NCBI RefSeq assembly: GCF_036321025.1
Contig: NZ_JAZAPB010000002.1
Location: forward strand, 620,001-684,000
Direction: 5' to 3'
Source of the DNA: Alteraurantiacibacter hainanensis
GTDB taxonomy: Bacteria > Pseudomonadota > Alphaproteobacteria > Sphingomonadales > Sphingomonadaceae
DNA length: 64,000 nt
Shown: positions 34,333 through 44,660 of the stretch, one piece after another
How the letters are laid out: each line of letters begins with the position of its first letter
Position numbering within the stretch: position 1 is the stretch's first letter
Made by a program: the position numbers and the translations under genes
Notes under the pieces: model-generated
Database searches by the model: none
What the model was told of the DNA's origin: nothing
Seen by the model: only the letters and a program-made list of their open reading frames with translations

Positions 34333-35427
34333 CTACAGGTGTGACGTCAGCAGCGCTGCAAGCTCCACCTGGCTGCGCGCGCCGGTCTTGTCGAATATGC
34401 GTTTGAGGTGGGTTCGCACCGTCCCGGTCGACACGCCATTCAGTTCGGCAATGCGCTGCGGGGAATTGCCGGCTGCAACGTAAGCCGCGATCAGGGCTTC
34501 GCTGGGCGTCAGTCGCCACATCGCGCGCGCGATCGATTCCATCAGTTGGGTACGCCTGTTCGGGGGACGTGCGATGATCAGGGCCGCGGCCTGGAAAGAG
34601 AGCGCATGGCTGCCCCTGAAATGCGAGAGCTCGAGGTATAGCGGCAAGCCCCCGGCATCATGGACGACCAGGCTATCTGGCACCGTGCCCAGCGCGGCTT
34701 GCTCCAGTGTTATCGCTAGAACCTTCGCCGAACGGGCGTCGGTCGCGACCAGCCGGTTGCCGCGCATCGAAAGCCAGCGTCCGCGCTGCACCAGCCTTTC
34801 CGCCGAGGATGACATGCCCATCACGACGCCGTCGCTGCGGCAGACGAAGGCATGCCCCTCGATGGCGTCGAACGAGCCTGCGACCAGCTTGGCTTGCTGC
34901 CCCTCGATCAGGAGCTGCAGGCGGATCTTGTCCCGTAACGAACAGGCCAGGTTTGCGAAGGCGCGCTTCTCAGTCGAGTCCATCGGGGCCTGGCGGCGGT
35001 CGCGAATGGTCGCTGCTCCCACCACCAGGTCGTCTCGCTTGACGAGGTTGGAGAGACAGGAATAGCCGATCTGATTGCGGTCCATCCAGTCACCGAACGC
35101 GGGCGAGCGCTCGCGGTCCTGTTCGTGGGTAAATTGAGCATCGTCGAGCAGAGCGAGTTCCGAAGCGGCAACGCCAAGCCGAATGCGCGAATTGATCCAC
35201 GGGTCGCCACCGCCCACGGCCTCGAACTCGGCTAGGGCGTTGTCGGCCATTTCGGTCATGATGTTGAAGGTGAGATCGTCTCGTGCACCCATTCCGCAAA
35301 GCTGGGCACTGCGTGATCCCAGAGCGTTCGCAAGGGCTCTTGTCGCCTCCTCCCAACTTGTCAGCCCGACTGCTGCATCCTCGAAAACCTGGTGTGCTTC
35401 ACTTAAACTACGCTCATCAACGCTCAT
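34333..35427 (-). CDS. LuxR-type transcriptional regulator (second copy of the architecture)
   Basis: A 364-residue regulator built like its convergent neighbour. An N-terminal sensor-like region (residues ~10-170) includes SWEEATRALANALGSRSAQL and VKRDDLVVGAATIRDRR. A PAS-like middle (~185-270) contains FDAIEGHAFVCRSDGVVMGM. The LuxR helix-turn-helix is at the C-terminus (MWRLTPSEALIAAYVAAGNS, IAELNGVSTGTVRTHLKRIF, DKTGARSQVELAALL). Although the architecture and length match, the sequences are clearly diverged, so any duplication is old. It is divergent from the autotransporter gene, with palindromes directly upstream of its ATG. Ligand unknown. Confidence 0.88.
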   Translation of the reverse strand: MSVDERSLSEAHQVFEDAAVGLTSWEEATRALANALGSRSAQLCGMGARDDLTFNIMTEMADNALAEFEAVGGGDPWINSRIRLGVAASELALLDDAQFTHEQDRERSPAFGDWMDRNQIGYSCLSNLVKRDDLVVGAATIRDRRQAPMDSTEKRAFANLACSLRDKIRLQLLIEGQQAKLVAGSFDAIEGHAFVCRSDGVVMGMSSSAERLVQRGRWLSMRGNRLVATDARSAKVLAITLEQAALGTVPDSLVVHDAGGLPLYLELSHFRGSHALSFQAAALIIARPPNRRTQLMESIARAMWRLTPSEALIAAYVAAGNSPQRIAELNGVSTGTVRTHLKRIFDKTGARSQVELAALLTSHL

Positions 35428-35434
35428 CTGCGAT

Positions 35435-35480
35435 CTTTCGCCATTTCGCGAAAGAAGGACAGAAAATCAAAATCTTGTCC
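35435..35480. promoter_or_regulatory. Two inverted repeats in the luxR/autotransporter promoter gap
   Basis: CTTTCGC (35435-35441) and GCGAAAG (35448-35454) are a perfect inverted repeat only eight bases upstream of the luxR ATG. GGACA (35457-35461) and TGTCC (35476-35480) form a second, wider one. Either could be the operator for autoregulation or for the divergent autotransporter. They do not match the palindrome at 33013 in sequence. Confidence 0.4.
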
Positions 35481-35603
35481 AGAGGATATTTTCGCCTGCG
35501 TATATCAAATGAGGGACGACAGAGTAGCTCGGATTGAAGCATCGGCACCCGCACATTGAGGGCGACGCGTGGATTTTTTGCGCCGCCAAGAGGGAGTGTC
35601 ATA

Positions 35604-38600
35604 ATGCTGCGTTCTACGAGGTCTTGCCTTCTCACCACCAGTGCGATTGCCGGTTTCGCCGTCCAGGGACTTGCCGTGCCCGCACACGCGCAAAATGCCT
35701 TCGGCATTCACATCGATACGCCCGAGCTGGAAGTCATCACCGTCGTGTCGGGTGAAACCGTCTACGGGACTTCGATCAGCGTCTATGCGGACAACGGTCC
35801 GGTCGACCTCACGGTCGAGGAGAATGGCGAAATCCGCAGCGATGGCTTCGATCCGGGAAGTGCCACGACCCGGTCCGAAGGCGGCGTCGTCATCGCGCAG
35901 CCCAGCTCCACCGTGACCAACAGCGGCCTGATCTCGAGCAGCGCGAGCGGTGTGACCACCACCTACTTCTTCGGTGAGGATGCCAACGGCAATCCGCTGC
36001 CGCCCCAGGCTTTGACGAGCAACACCACCGTCATCAACACCGGCAGCGGCCTCATCATCGGTCAAGGCGGGAACGGCGTATCCATTCTGGGTGGCGGCTC
36101 GGTCACCAACGATGGCCTGATCAGGGGCACCGGGACGACCAGTTCCACCGGCGTGCTGATGGCTGGCTACCCCGAGCGCATCGAAGATGGCGTTACCGGG
36201 ATCGGTTCGATCACCAACGGTGCGGATGGCACGATCGAGGGCGGGGTATTCGGCGTACTCCTGAGCGGCGGCGGCACCATCGACAATGCAGGCACCATCC
36301 GCTCGCTCAACCAGCAGGCGGCGCCTGGCACCAGTCCTTTCGGGGTCATCCTCAGCGCAACAGCCGGACAGGAAGGGCGCGAAGCCACTCTGAACAACAG
36401 CGGCTCAATCAGCGGCCTGCTGGGCACCCTTGTGCAGGGAACCCTCGTCGAGACGACGATCAACAACAGCGGCTCCATCGAGGGCATCGGCGCTGGCATG
36501 TTCCTCAACGCGGCCGACGGCCTCACCACCATCAACAATGACGCCGGCGGCCTCATCAGCGGCGGCAGCTATGCCATTCGCGCCAATGCTGGCGATGTCG
36601 TGATCAATAACGCCGCCGATGCGCAGATCCTGTCGGGCACCAACGCCATCGAGGTCTTCACGCCTGGCGCAGTCATCAACAACGCCGGCTTGATCGAGGG
36701 CGCGCAGTATGGCGTGCACGCGGTGCTCGTCACCGGGCCGGGGTTTGTCGCCGGGACCGAGGTGAACAACAGCGGCTCGATCATTGGCCTCAATAACGAT
36801 GGCATTCGCCTGGCCGGCGGTGGCAGCGTGACCAACAGCGGCACCATCGCGGGGATGCAAGGCCCGCAGAGCGACGGCATCTCGATGTTCCCGCAGGTGC
36901 AGCAGGCCAACGATGACTACTTCGCCGAAGTCATCAACCTCGAAGGCGCTTCGGTCTACGGGGCACGTTTCGGAATCATCCTTTCGGCTGGCGGTGACGT
37001 GACGAACGCCGGCGACATTCAGGGCGTCGAAGGCGGTGTATTCATCCAGGGCATTGCGCTCAATTCCGCCGACGAAGAAGAGCGCAGCGGTCTGACCGGC
37101 GGGCTGATCAATACCGGTTCGATCACCGGCGAACTGGGTGCCGCGGTGGGCTTCGGCAGCGACCTGCTGACGGCATTGCTCATCAACGAAGGCACGATCA
37201 CGAGCCTGACGGCCGCGGGCGTCAGCCATCTATCCAGAGCGGATCTGACTGTCACGAATACCGAGAACGGCGTGATCGAAGGGGCGACGTCGGGCATCTA
37301 TTCTGGTGCATCCGGCACCCTGACGGTCGAAAACGCGGGCACGATCATCGGCAACGGCGTTTATGACGGATTCGATGCCGCGCCCGATGCAGGCATCACT
37401 ATCGCGACCATCGATTCCAGCGTGACCAACACGGGCACCATCATCGGTGCCGGTGCCGGCATCACGACCGCCTATCAATATGATGCGGTTGCTGATGCCG
37501 TAGTCGGGTTGGCGGTAGATACCGTCGTGGTGAACTCCGGCACGATATCGGGCCAGGCCAACGATGGCGTCCGGCTGATCGGCGGCGGGCTTGTCACCAA
37601 CAGCGGCAGCATTTCCGGCGCCGGGAACCAGTATGCCGACGGCGTTTCGATGTTCCGATACGAGGATCAGGCAGCCGACGGCTATTCCGCGGAGGTGTTC
37701 AACGACGCGACCGGCGAAATCGAAGGGCAGCGCTTCGGCGTCATCCTTTCCGGCGGCGGCGCGATCACCAATGAGGGGACGATCAGCGGCGACTTCGGCG
37801 GCGTCGCAATTCAGAGCCAGGGCGGCGATGCCGGACAGGTGGCGGTGCTTGTCAACACCGGCACCATCGAGGGCGGAACCTACTCCGGTGCTCAATTCTT
37901 CGGCTCCGTGAACGATGTCGAAGTCACCAATTCGGGCACGATCGAAGGGGCCGAGGTTGGCCTCGCAGCCTATTCCAACGGCGACTTCACGCTGGTGAAC
38001 AGTGGCACCATCCGCGGGCAGGCGATCGGCGTGGATGCGCCCAACCTCGGCGCCGCTTCCATCACCAACAGCGGCACCATCGTGGGCGTGACGGATGTGG
38101 CCCTGACCACCGCCTCGCAAACGACGCTGATCAACTCCGGCACGCTGCAGGGCGGGGGCGATTACGCCGTCATCCTCGGCGCTGCAGACGATACGGTTAT
38201 CCTGCAGACCGGAAGCAATATCGTGGGGGCCGTGGATGCGGGTGATGGCACTGACAGCCTGACCCTCGAAGGTGATGTCCTGGTCCTCACCGAGGACCAG
38301 TCGCTGGGTGCGACCGAGAACTTTGAATCGCTGAACGTCACCAAGGGCTACTGGAACACCCAGGGCTTCGCGGGATCGTTCGGTTCGGTGACGGTTGGCG
38401 ATGGCGCATCCCTGCAGGTGAACGAAGCGGCCCTCGGCGGGGAGGTATTCTCGTCGATCGATACCGCGCAGGTCGTGAACGACGGCACTCTGCTGCTGAA
38501 CTTCACCCAGGACGACATCGTCGACGGCGAGCTCGCCATTTCGGGAACGGGGGACGTCGTACTGCTTGGGGATGCGGTGCTGACCGTGGCGTCGGACACG

Positions 38601-40652
38601 CTGACCTACACGGGCGGCACGACCGTCGCGAATGGCGGACTGATCCTTACCGGCTCGCTGAGCGGCGATGTCTCCACCAGCGGTGACGGGTTCTTCCAGC
38701 TTGGCACGGGCGGGACCGAAGGCACCTTCTCCGGCAGCATCGTCAACAACGGTCGCTTCGTCTTCAACCGCAGCGACGACTATGATTTCGAGGGGAACTT
38801 CTCCGGCTCGGGCATTCTCGACAAGTATGGTGCCGGCACGCTGATCTTCCTGGGCGACTACTCTTTCGAGGGCGTCACCAATATCTTCGGCGGGTCGGTA
38901 AGGATCGGGGGAGTCATCGATCCCGAGACCGAGTTCGATCTGGCAGATGGCGGAAACCTGGACATCGCCGGGAACGACCAGACCATCGGCGGTCTCTCGG
39001 GAAGCGACGACTCTTCGGTGTCGCTGGGCAGCCAGACACTCACCATCGACCAGGATGAGAATACCGAATTTGCCGGTGTCATCGAGGGGACGGGCGATCT
39101 CGTGCTCGCCGGCGGCGGCACGCTCAACCTTTCGGGGAACAGCACCTACACCGGAGCGACCCTCGTCAACGGCGGCACGCTGGCGGTGAACGGCTCGATC
39201 GTCTCGAACGTGACGGTGAACTCCGGCGGCACGCTGGGCGGCAACGGTTCGACCGGCGGCGCCACCATCAACACCGGCGGCACGCTGGCACCCGGCAATT
39301 CCATCGGCCGTCTGACGGTCAACGGCGATCTCGCCTTCGCTGCAGGGTCGGTCTACGAAGTGGAAGTGAACGCTGCCGGGCATGCTGACCGCGTCGATGC
39401 CACGGGCAATGTCACCATTGCCAGCACGGCAAGCGTGGAGGTGATGGCAGAAGACGGCACCTACGCGCCGCGCACCGATTATGTCATCATCACCGGGGCA
39501 GGGGGAGTATCGGGCACCTTCGGGACGGTCACGACCGACCTGGCCTTCCTCGATCCGCTGCTGCGCTATTCCGAAAACCAGGTCACGCTCTCGCTGTATC
39601 GCAACGACATCGATTTCGCCGATGCCGCAATCGGGGCCAACCAGATCGGCGTTGCCACCGCGGTCCAGGCTCTAGGTTTCGACAACCCGTTGTTCGAAGC
39701 GGTGCTGGTCCAGAACACGGCAACCGCCCGGCAGACCTTCACCGATCTTTCGGGTGAGATCCTCGCGAGCACGGTGGCAGGTCTGACCGACGACAGCAGG
39801 CACCTGCGCAACGCTCTGCAGGCGATGGAAACACCGTCGCAAGCCGGACCGTTCGCCTGGGCAAGCGGCTTTGGCGGCAAGAGTGATTTCGACACCGGGC
39901 TGGGCCTCGAAGGCGATCACCTCGGCGCGGTCGGCGGACTGGGTTATGCCGGCAGCGGCTTCGCAATCTCGTTGTCCGGCGGCATCGGTTCTTCCGATTT
40001 CGAGATCGACGGACGCTCTGACGAGGCGATGGCGGACAGCACCTTCGTCGTTGCGCATGCCGCGTTCGGCAACCGTGCCGGGTTCAATGGCGGGGCCGGT
40101 GTCGCCTACGCCTGGCACGACATCGACACTTCGCGGTCCGTTGGCGTGCCCGCTCCGGCGCAAACGCTCGCCTCGCAGCGCGATGCCAACACGGTGCAGG
40201 CGTTCGGTGAGGTGGGCTACGGCTTCGTGTTCGGCGACGCACTAGTGACCGCGATGGCCGAATTGGCGCACGTCTCCACCGATGCCGATGGTGTCGCCGA
40301 GGCGGGTGGATCCGCCGCGCTGACTGCAGCCGATATGGAGATGGACACCACCTATCTCAGCCTTGGCGCGAAGATCGGTCTTGCCGACGAGGGCGCGACC
40401 TTCCGCCCCTTCGCCTCGGCCGCGTGGAACCGCGCTTTCGGTGACCGGACAGCAGTCCAGTCTGCCCGCTTCACCTCGGGTGGACCGGCCTTCAGCATCG
40501 CGGGCGTCACCATTCCCAGGGACTCGGCTGAACTCGAGGCGGGCTTCGAGTTCGATCTTGGCGGTGCGGTGCTGGGAGCGGCCTACTCAGGCGTTCTCGG
40601 CGGATCGAGGGATGCCCACGGCGCCCGCGTTTCCGTTCTCGTCAGCTTCTGA
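35604..40652 (+). CDS. Autotransporter with beta-helix passenger and C-terminal barrel
   Basis: A 1,682-residue type Va autotransporter. The signal peptide spans residues 1-~31 (MLRSTRSCLLTTSAIAGFAV then PAHAQ). The passenger to about residue 1250 is a long series of V-x-NSG-x-I-x-G repeats typical of right-handed beta-helices. It contains PATR-type autotransporter repeats (TYTGATLVNGGTLAVNG, GGTLAPGNSIGRLTVNG) just before the barrel. The translocator barrel occupies the last ~280 residues (FAWASGFGGKSDF onward) and ends VSVLVSF with terminal Phe. The start follows AGGGAG at 35591-35596. It is divergent from a LuxR gene and followed by a strong terminator. Likely role: surface adhesion or aggregation. 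Confidence 0.93.
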   Translation: MLRSTRSCLLTTSAIAGFAVQGLAVPAHAQNAFGIHIDTPELEVITVVSGETVYGTSISVYADNGPVDLTVEENGEIRSDGFDPGSATTRSEGGVVIAQPSSTVTNSGLISSSASGVTTTYFFGEDANGNPLPPQALTSNTTVINTGSGLIIGQGGNGVSILGGGSVTNDGLIRGTGTTSSTGVLMAGYPERIEDGVTGIGSITNGADGTIEGGVFGVLLSGGGTIDNAGTIRSLNQQAAPGTSPFGVILSATAGQEGREATLNNSGSISGLLGTLVQGTLVETTINNSGSIEGIGAGMFLNAADGLTTINNDAGGLISGGSYAIRANAGDVVINNAADAQILSGTNAIEVFTPGAVINNAGLIEGAQYGVHAVLVTGPGFVAGTEVNNSGSIIGLNNDGIRLAGGGSVTNSGTIAGMQGPQSDGISMFPQVQQANDDYFAEVINLEGASVYGARFGIILSAGGDVTNAGDIQGVEGGVFIQGIALNSADEEERSGLTGGLINTGSITGELGAAVGFGSDLLTALLINEGTITSLTAAGVSHLSRADLTVTNTENGVIEGATSGIYSGASGTLTVENAGTIIGNGVYDGFDAAPDAGITIATIDSSVTNTGTIIGAGAGITTAYQYDAVADAVVGLAVDTVVVNSGTISGQANDGVRLIGGGLVTNSGSISGAGNQYADGVSMFRYEDQAADGYSAEVFNDATGEIEGQRFGVILSGGGAITNEGTISGDFGGVAIQSQGGDAGQVAVLVNTGTIEGGTYSGAQFFGSVNDVEVTNSGTIEGAEVGLAAYSNGDFTLVNSGTIRGQAIGVDAPNLGAASITNSGTIVGVTDVALTTASQTTLINSGTLQGGGDYAVILGAADDTVILQTGSNIVGAVDAGDGTDSLTLEGDVLVLTEDQSLGATENFESLNVTKGYWNTQGFAGSFGSVTVGDGASLQVNEAALGGEVFSSIDTAQVVNDGTLLLNFTQDDIVDGELAISGTGDVVLLGDAVLTVASDTLTYTGGTTVANGGLILTGSLSGDVSTSGDGFFQLGTGGTEGTFSGSIVNNGRFVFNRSDDYDFEGNFSGSGILDKYGAGTLIFLGDYSFEGVTNIFGGSVRIGGVIDPETEFDLADGGNLDIAGNDQTIGGLSGSDDSSVSLGSQTLTIDQDENTEFAGVIEGTGDLVLAGGGTLNLSGNSTYTGATLVNGGTLAVNGSIVSNVTVNSGGTLGGNGSTGGATINTGGTLAPGNSIGRLTVNGDLAFAAGSVYEVEVNAAGHADRVDATGNVTIASTASVEVMAEDGTYAPRTDYVIITGAGGVSGTFGTVTTDLAFLDPLLRYSENQVTLSLYRNDIDFADAAIGANQIGVATAVQALGFDNPLFEAVLVQNTATARQTFTDLSGEILASTVAGLTDDSRHLRNALQAMETPSQAGPFAWASGFGGKSDFDTGLGLEGDHLGAVGGLGYAGSGFAISLSGGIGSSDFEIDGRSDEAMADSTFVVAHAAFGNRAGFNGGAGVAYAWHDIDTSRSVGVPAPAQTLASQRDANTVQAFGEVGYGFVFGDALVTAMAELAHVSTDADGVAEAGGSAALTAADMEMDTTYLSLGAKIGLADEGATFRPFASAAWNRAFGDRTAVQSARFTSGGPAFSIAGVTIPRDSAELEAGFEFDLGGAVLGAAYSGVLGGSRDAHGARVSVLVSF

Positions 40653-40671
40653 TTGACTATCCAACGGGGGG

Positions 40672-40700
40672 AAGGCGGAGCCGAAAGGTTCCGCCTTTTT
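40672..40700 (+). terminator. Rho-independent terminator after the autotransporter
   Basis: AAGGCGGA (40672-40679) pairs with TCCGCCTT (40690-40697), and the 3' arm runs into TTTTT. It also lies opposite the 3' end of the convergent fumC gene and could serve both. Confidence 0.85.
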
Positions 40701-40746
40701 CCATTGCGGGCTTCTGCAAGATCCGCTGCTCAGTCACGGTCGGTCG

Positions 40747-42132
<1,386 letters not shown>

Positions 42133-42416
42133 AACCTCGCCTTTGCCCATGATGGGTCCGATGGAGTTGTCGCTCGCCGATGACTTGGTAACGAACGTTT
42201 CACCGGCGGTTTCCGGTGCGGTGAGCGGACGGCTGGAAAGCAGCGATAGCGGATCGCAATCCAAGTATTGGTAGAATGATCGCGCCGACCTGCACAGGAA
42301 GAACGAGCCGTGTGGAAAACTGCAAGTTCGCCTCACGTTGGAATAGACACGATATCAGACGCTTGCAAAGCAGCGGGCCTCAGAACGTTTCTGAGATTTG
42401 CAAGGAAGGATCAACG

Positions 42417-42887
42417 TTGTTTAAGAGAATTTGCTTGGCGGCTGCGGGCGTCGCCGCCTGTGCTGCAAGTGCAGCAAGCGCCCAGGATTACAGTCTCGAT
42501 CCGACATATGGATCGGTCACCCTTGAGGCCGGCTTCACCCCCGATCCGTTCACCGTGAACCTGAGTTCCGGCGGAAGCCGGGAAGCGTCATCCGCCCATG
42601 ACAGCTGCCGCGGCTATATCGCCAATGCGCCCGACTATCGGCTGAACTACGAAAGCGGCGGCTTCCCGCTGATCATCTCCGTCGATTCGAACGTGGACAC
42701 CACCCTCGTCGTCAACGGTCCGAACGGTTCGTGGCATTGCGACGACGATAGCGGCGAAAAGTCGCTCAATCCCATGGTGCGGATCGATAAGCCGATGAGC
42801 GGCCAGTACGACATATGGGTCGGTACCTATGGCAGTGACGACATCGAACCCGCGGTTCTGCAGATTTCGGAACTGAGCAGTCAGTAG
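42417..42887 (+). CDS. Small secreted beta-rich protein (PPC-like domain)
   Basis: A 156-residue exported protein from a TTG start. AAGGAAGGA lies six bases upstream of TTG at 42417, and translation from there gives a signal peptide (LFKRICLAAAGVAACAASAA then SAQ). No ATG is available before the signal. The mature part resembles a bacterial pre-peptidase C-terminal-like beta-sandwich: LPLIISV-type and TTLVVNGPNGSWHCDDDSG and GQYDIWVGTYGSDD. Relatives are sometimes called peptidase S1, but no catalytic triad is present here. It is probably a periplasmic or secreted binding module. It is followed by a hairpin before convergent genes. Confidence 0.8.
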   Translation: MFKRICLAAAGVAACAASAASAQDYSLDPTYGSVTLEAGFTPDPFTVNLSSGGSREASSAHDSCRGYIANAPDYRLNYESGGFPLIISVDSNVDTTLVVNGPNGSWHCDDDSGEKSLNPMVRIDKPMSGQYDIWVGTYGSDDIEPAVLQISELSSQ

Positions 42888-42893
42888 GCTGCC

Positions 42894-42933
42894 GGAAGCC
42901 GGTTGGACCGTTTTCGGGACCTGACCGGCTTCC
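42894..42933. terminator. Long hairpin between convergent genes
   Basis: GGAAGCCGGT (42894-42903) pairs perfectly with ACCGGCTTCC (42924-42933) across a 20-base loop containing TTTT. It is located between the 3' ends of the PPC-like gene and the cytochrome gene, suggesting bidirectional termination. Confidence 0.55.
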
Positions 42934-42979
42934 TATCCATATCCAGGGCATCACCCAGGGTTGCCTCCGTGGAAAGGCG

Positions 42980-43555
42980 TCAGTCCTCGTGCGGCTCGGT
43001 GCCCGGAGCGTGGGAATGGCCTGCCTCTTCGCTTCCACCGCCATGCTCCGACGAATAGGCGGCGTATTGCGCCTCGCCCATCCGGGGCATCGCTTTCACG
43101 AAGGCCGTGATGTTCCACATGGTCTCCTCGTCGTGGGTCGCGCCGAAAGCCGGCATGCCGGTCATCTTCGCGCCGTGGTCGACCAGCCAGTACACCTCGC
43201 TCGCGCTCCATTGATCCGCGACGCGGGCCAGGGCGGGGGGCTTGGGCCGCATGCCCTCTGCCCATCCGGCGCGGCTTTCGCCCACGCCGCCGTGACAGTG
43301 GGCGCACATCGACTTGTATTCAGGCGCTCCGGCATCGACCATGGCCCGGGTCAGTTCGGGCGCGGTGATATCGGCGGCATGACCCTGAACGGAATTCACG
43401 AAATTGGTGTTGAGCGCCCACGCGCCGACGGGTGTGTGCCGCTCGGTCGCCGCGACGTTATAGCCGCCGGTAAGGATCACCAGCAGCGCCACCAGCAGCC
43501 CCAGGAGAAACAGGGCCAGCGCACCCAGGGCAAAGGAACTCCAGCGGATCGTCAT
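42980..43555 (-). CDS. Membrane-anchored class I cytochrome c
   Basis: A 191-residue electron carrier. An uncleaved N-terminal helix (FALGALALFLLGLLVALLVI) anchors it. The heme site is CAHCHG near residue 85, and the distal Met ligand is plausibly in KMTGMPAFGATHDEETMWN. The tail is rich in His and Glu (SSEHGGGSEEAGHSHAPGTE), suggesting metal binding, but that is inference. The gene overlaps the preceding lipoprotein gene by four bases (ATGA), and that one overlaps the DUF305 gene in the same way, making a three-gene translationally coupled unit. It could pass electrons in a metal-related or stress-related chain. Confidence 0.88.
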   Translation of the reverse strand: MTIRWSSFALGALALFLLGLLVALLVILTGGYNVAATERHTPVGAWALNTNFVNSVQGHAADITAPELTRAMVDAGAPEYKSMCAHCHGGVGESRAGWAEGMRPKPPALARVADQWSASEVYWLVDHGAKMTGMPAFGATHDEETMWNITAFVKAMPRMGEAQYAAYSSEHGGGSEEAGHSHAPGTEPHED

Positions 43556-44052
43556 GTCGCTTCTCCTTGCACGTCCATGCACTGGACATAGCCGCGATAG
43601 CCGAGCTCGTCCTCCGCTTCGGGCGGGACGACGATCATCTCCATCTCGGGCAGTCCCGCATTGCCTTCTCCTTCGAGCGGACGCAGCGTGACGATCAGTC
43701 CGCCGTCCTCGAAGCGGTTCTGGCCGGTGCGCGGAAGCACGATGAGCTTGCCGTTGAGCTTGATCGCTCCGCTTGCGCCCGGCTCGTACAGGAAGGAAGG
43801 AAATGCCACCTCCGTCAGCCTGACGGCACAGCGTCCATCCATGCCGCCAAGGGCGCTCACATCGGCATCGGTCATGGTCTCCGGCTTGATTATCGCCGTC
43901 GTGACATTCCGCAGCGCGGCCTGGGCGCCCATGATAGGTGCAGGCGTGGGTGCGGGGTCGATCTGGGCCTCCCGATCGTTGCCGACCGCGGTGTTCTGAT
44001 TGCAGGCAGCCAGCATCAACGTGAAGGTTGCAGCCAGTGAACGGATAATCAT
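43552..44052 (-). CDS. Lipoprotein in the DUF305/cytochrome operon
   Basis: A 166-residue lipoprotein: MIIRSLAATFTLMLAAC ends in an AAC lipobox. Conserved-looking features are TAIIKPETMTDADVSALGGMDGRCAVRLTEVAFPSF, KLNGKLIVLPRTGQNRFEDGG and DELGYRGY-x-QC near the end, with two mature cysteines. I recall similar sphingomonad lipoproteins of an unnamed DUF (possibly DUF6692), but the label is uncertain. It starts inside the stop of the DUF305 gene and ends inside the start of the cytochrome gene. Function unknown; the operon suggests a periplasmic partner of the cytochrome. Confidence 0.7.
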   Translation of the reverse strand: MIIRSLAATFTLMLAACNQNTAVGNDREAQIDPAPTPAPIMGAQAALRNVTTAIIKPETMTDADVSALGGMDGRCAVRLTEVAFPSFLYEPGASGAIKLNGKLIVLPRTGQNRFEDGGLIVTLRPLEGEGNAGLPEMEMIVVPPEAEDELGYRGYVQCMDVQGEAT

Positions 44053-44585
44053 TGTTCCGCCTCCCCGGTTTCAATCTCCTCCGGGAGGCGCTTGGCTACG
44101 CGCACCCCGTTCTTCTCGATATCGTCGATCAGGTATTTCATCTGCGAAATCTCCCGCCGCTGGGCGAGGATGATGTCATGCGCCAGCTTGCGTACGCGCG
44201 GATCGCGGATGTGAGCCCGCTCGCTTGTCATGATGGCTATCGAGTGGTGGGGAATCATGGCTTTCATGTACTCGGTGTCCGTCACCGTCGTCTGGCTGCG
44301 CACCAGCCACAGCGAGAGTGCAAACACTACCGCCGCCACCGCGAGGATAATCAGGTTCTTGGTCCTGCTCTTGTACATGCTCCACATGAAGAGCAGCATC
44401 ACCACCATCATCGCAGCGCCCATGACGAAGGCCATCCAGAAGCGCGTCTCGCTCCAGAAGATGTGATCGGCGTCGTAGGTGTTGAGATACATCAGCCCGA
44501 ACATCACTGCTGTTCCGGCGGCGATCATGAGCATGAACCGCACGTACATGTTCATGCCCTGTCCGTGCTGTTCGCTATCAGACAT
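44049..44585 (-). CDS. DUF305-domain membrane protein
   Basis: A 178-residue protein with three membrane helices (FMLMIAAGTAVMFGLMYL, MAFVMGAAMMVVMLLFMWSM, IILAVAAVVFALSLWLV) and a C-terminal DUF305 segment: EYMKAMIPHHSIAIMTSERA, then QRREISQMKYLID. The paired His and Met-rich helices are reminiscent of copper-handling proteins, and DUF305 genes often occur near metal-resistance genes. That role is inference here. The ATG at 44585 (MSDSEQHGQG) is chosen because the longer leader is unconserved and reaches into the intergenic region after GH31. It is first in a coupled operon with the lipoprotein and cytochrome c. Confidence 0.85.
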   Translation of the reverse strand: MSDSEQHGQGMNMYVRFMLMIAAGTAVMFGLMYLNTYDADHIFWSETRFWMAFVMGAAMMVVMLLFMWSMYKSRTKNLIILAVAAVVFALSLWLVRSQTTVTDTEYMKAMIPHHSIAIMTSERAHIRDPRVRKLAHDIILAQRREISQMKYLIDDIEKNGVRVAKRLPEEIETGEAEQ

Positions 44586-44660
44586 GGGATTTTCTCCTTC
44601 AGCCTCGGTGAACCAATGACCTGCTCGCTGCGATAGTTCCAAGACTGCGACGGATAGGAG

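Noticed and set aside
33125..35427. Quorum-sensing LuxR/LuxI pair
   Set aside because: Both proteins have LuxR helix-turn-helix ends, but the N-terminal domains do not look like an acyl-homoserine-lactone pocket, and no LuxI-type synthase is present.
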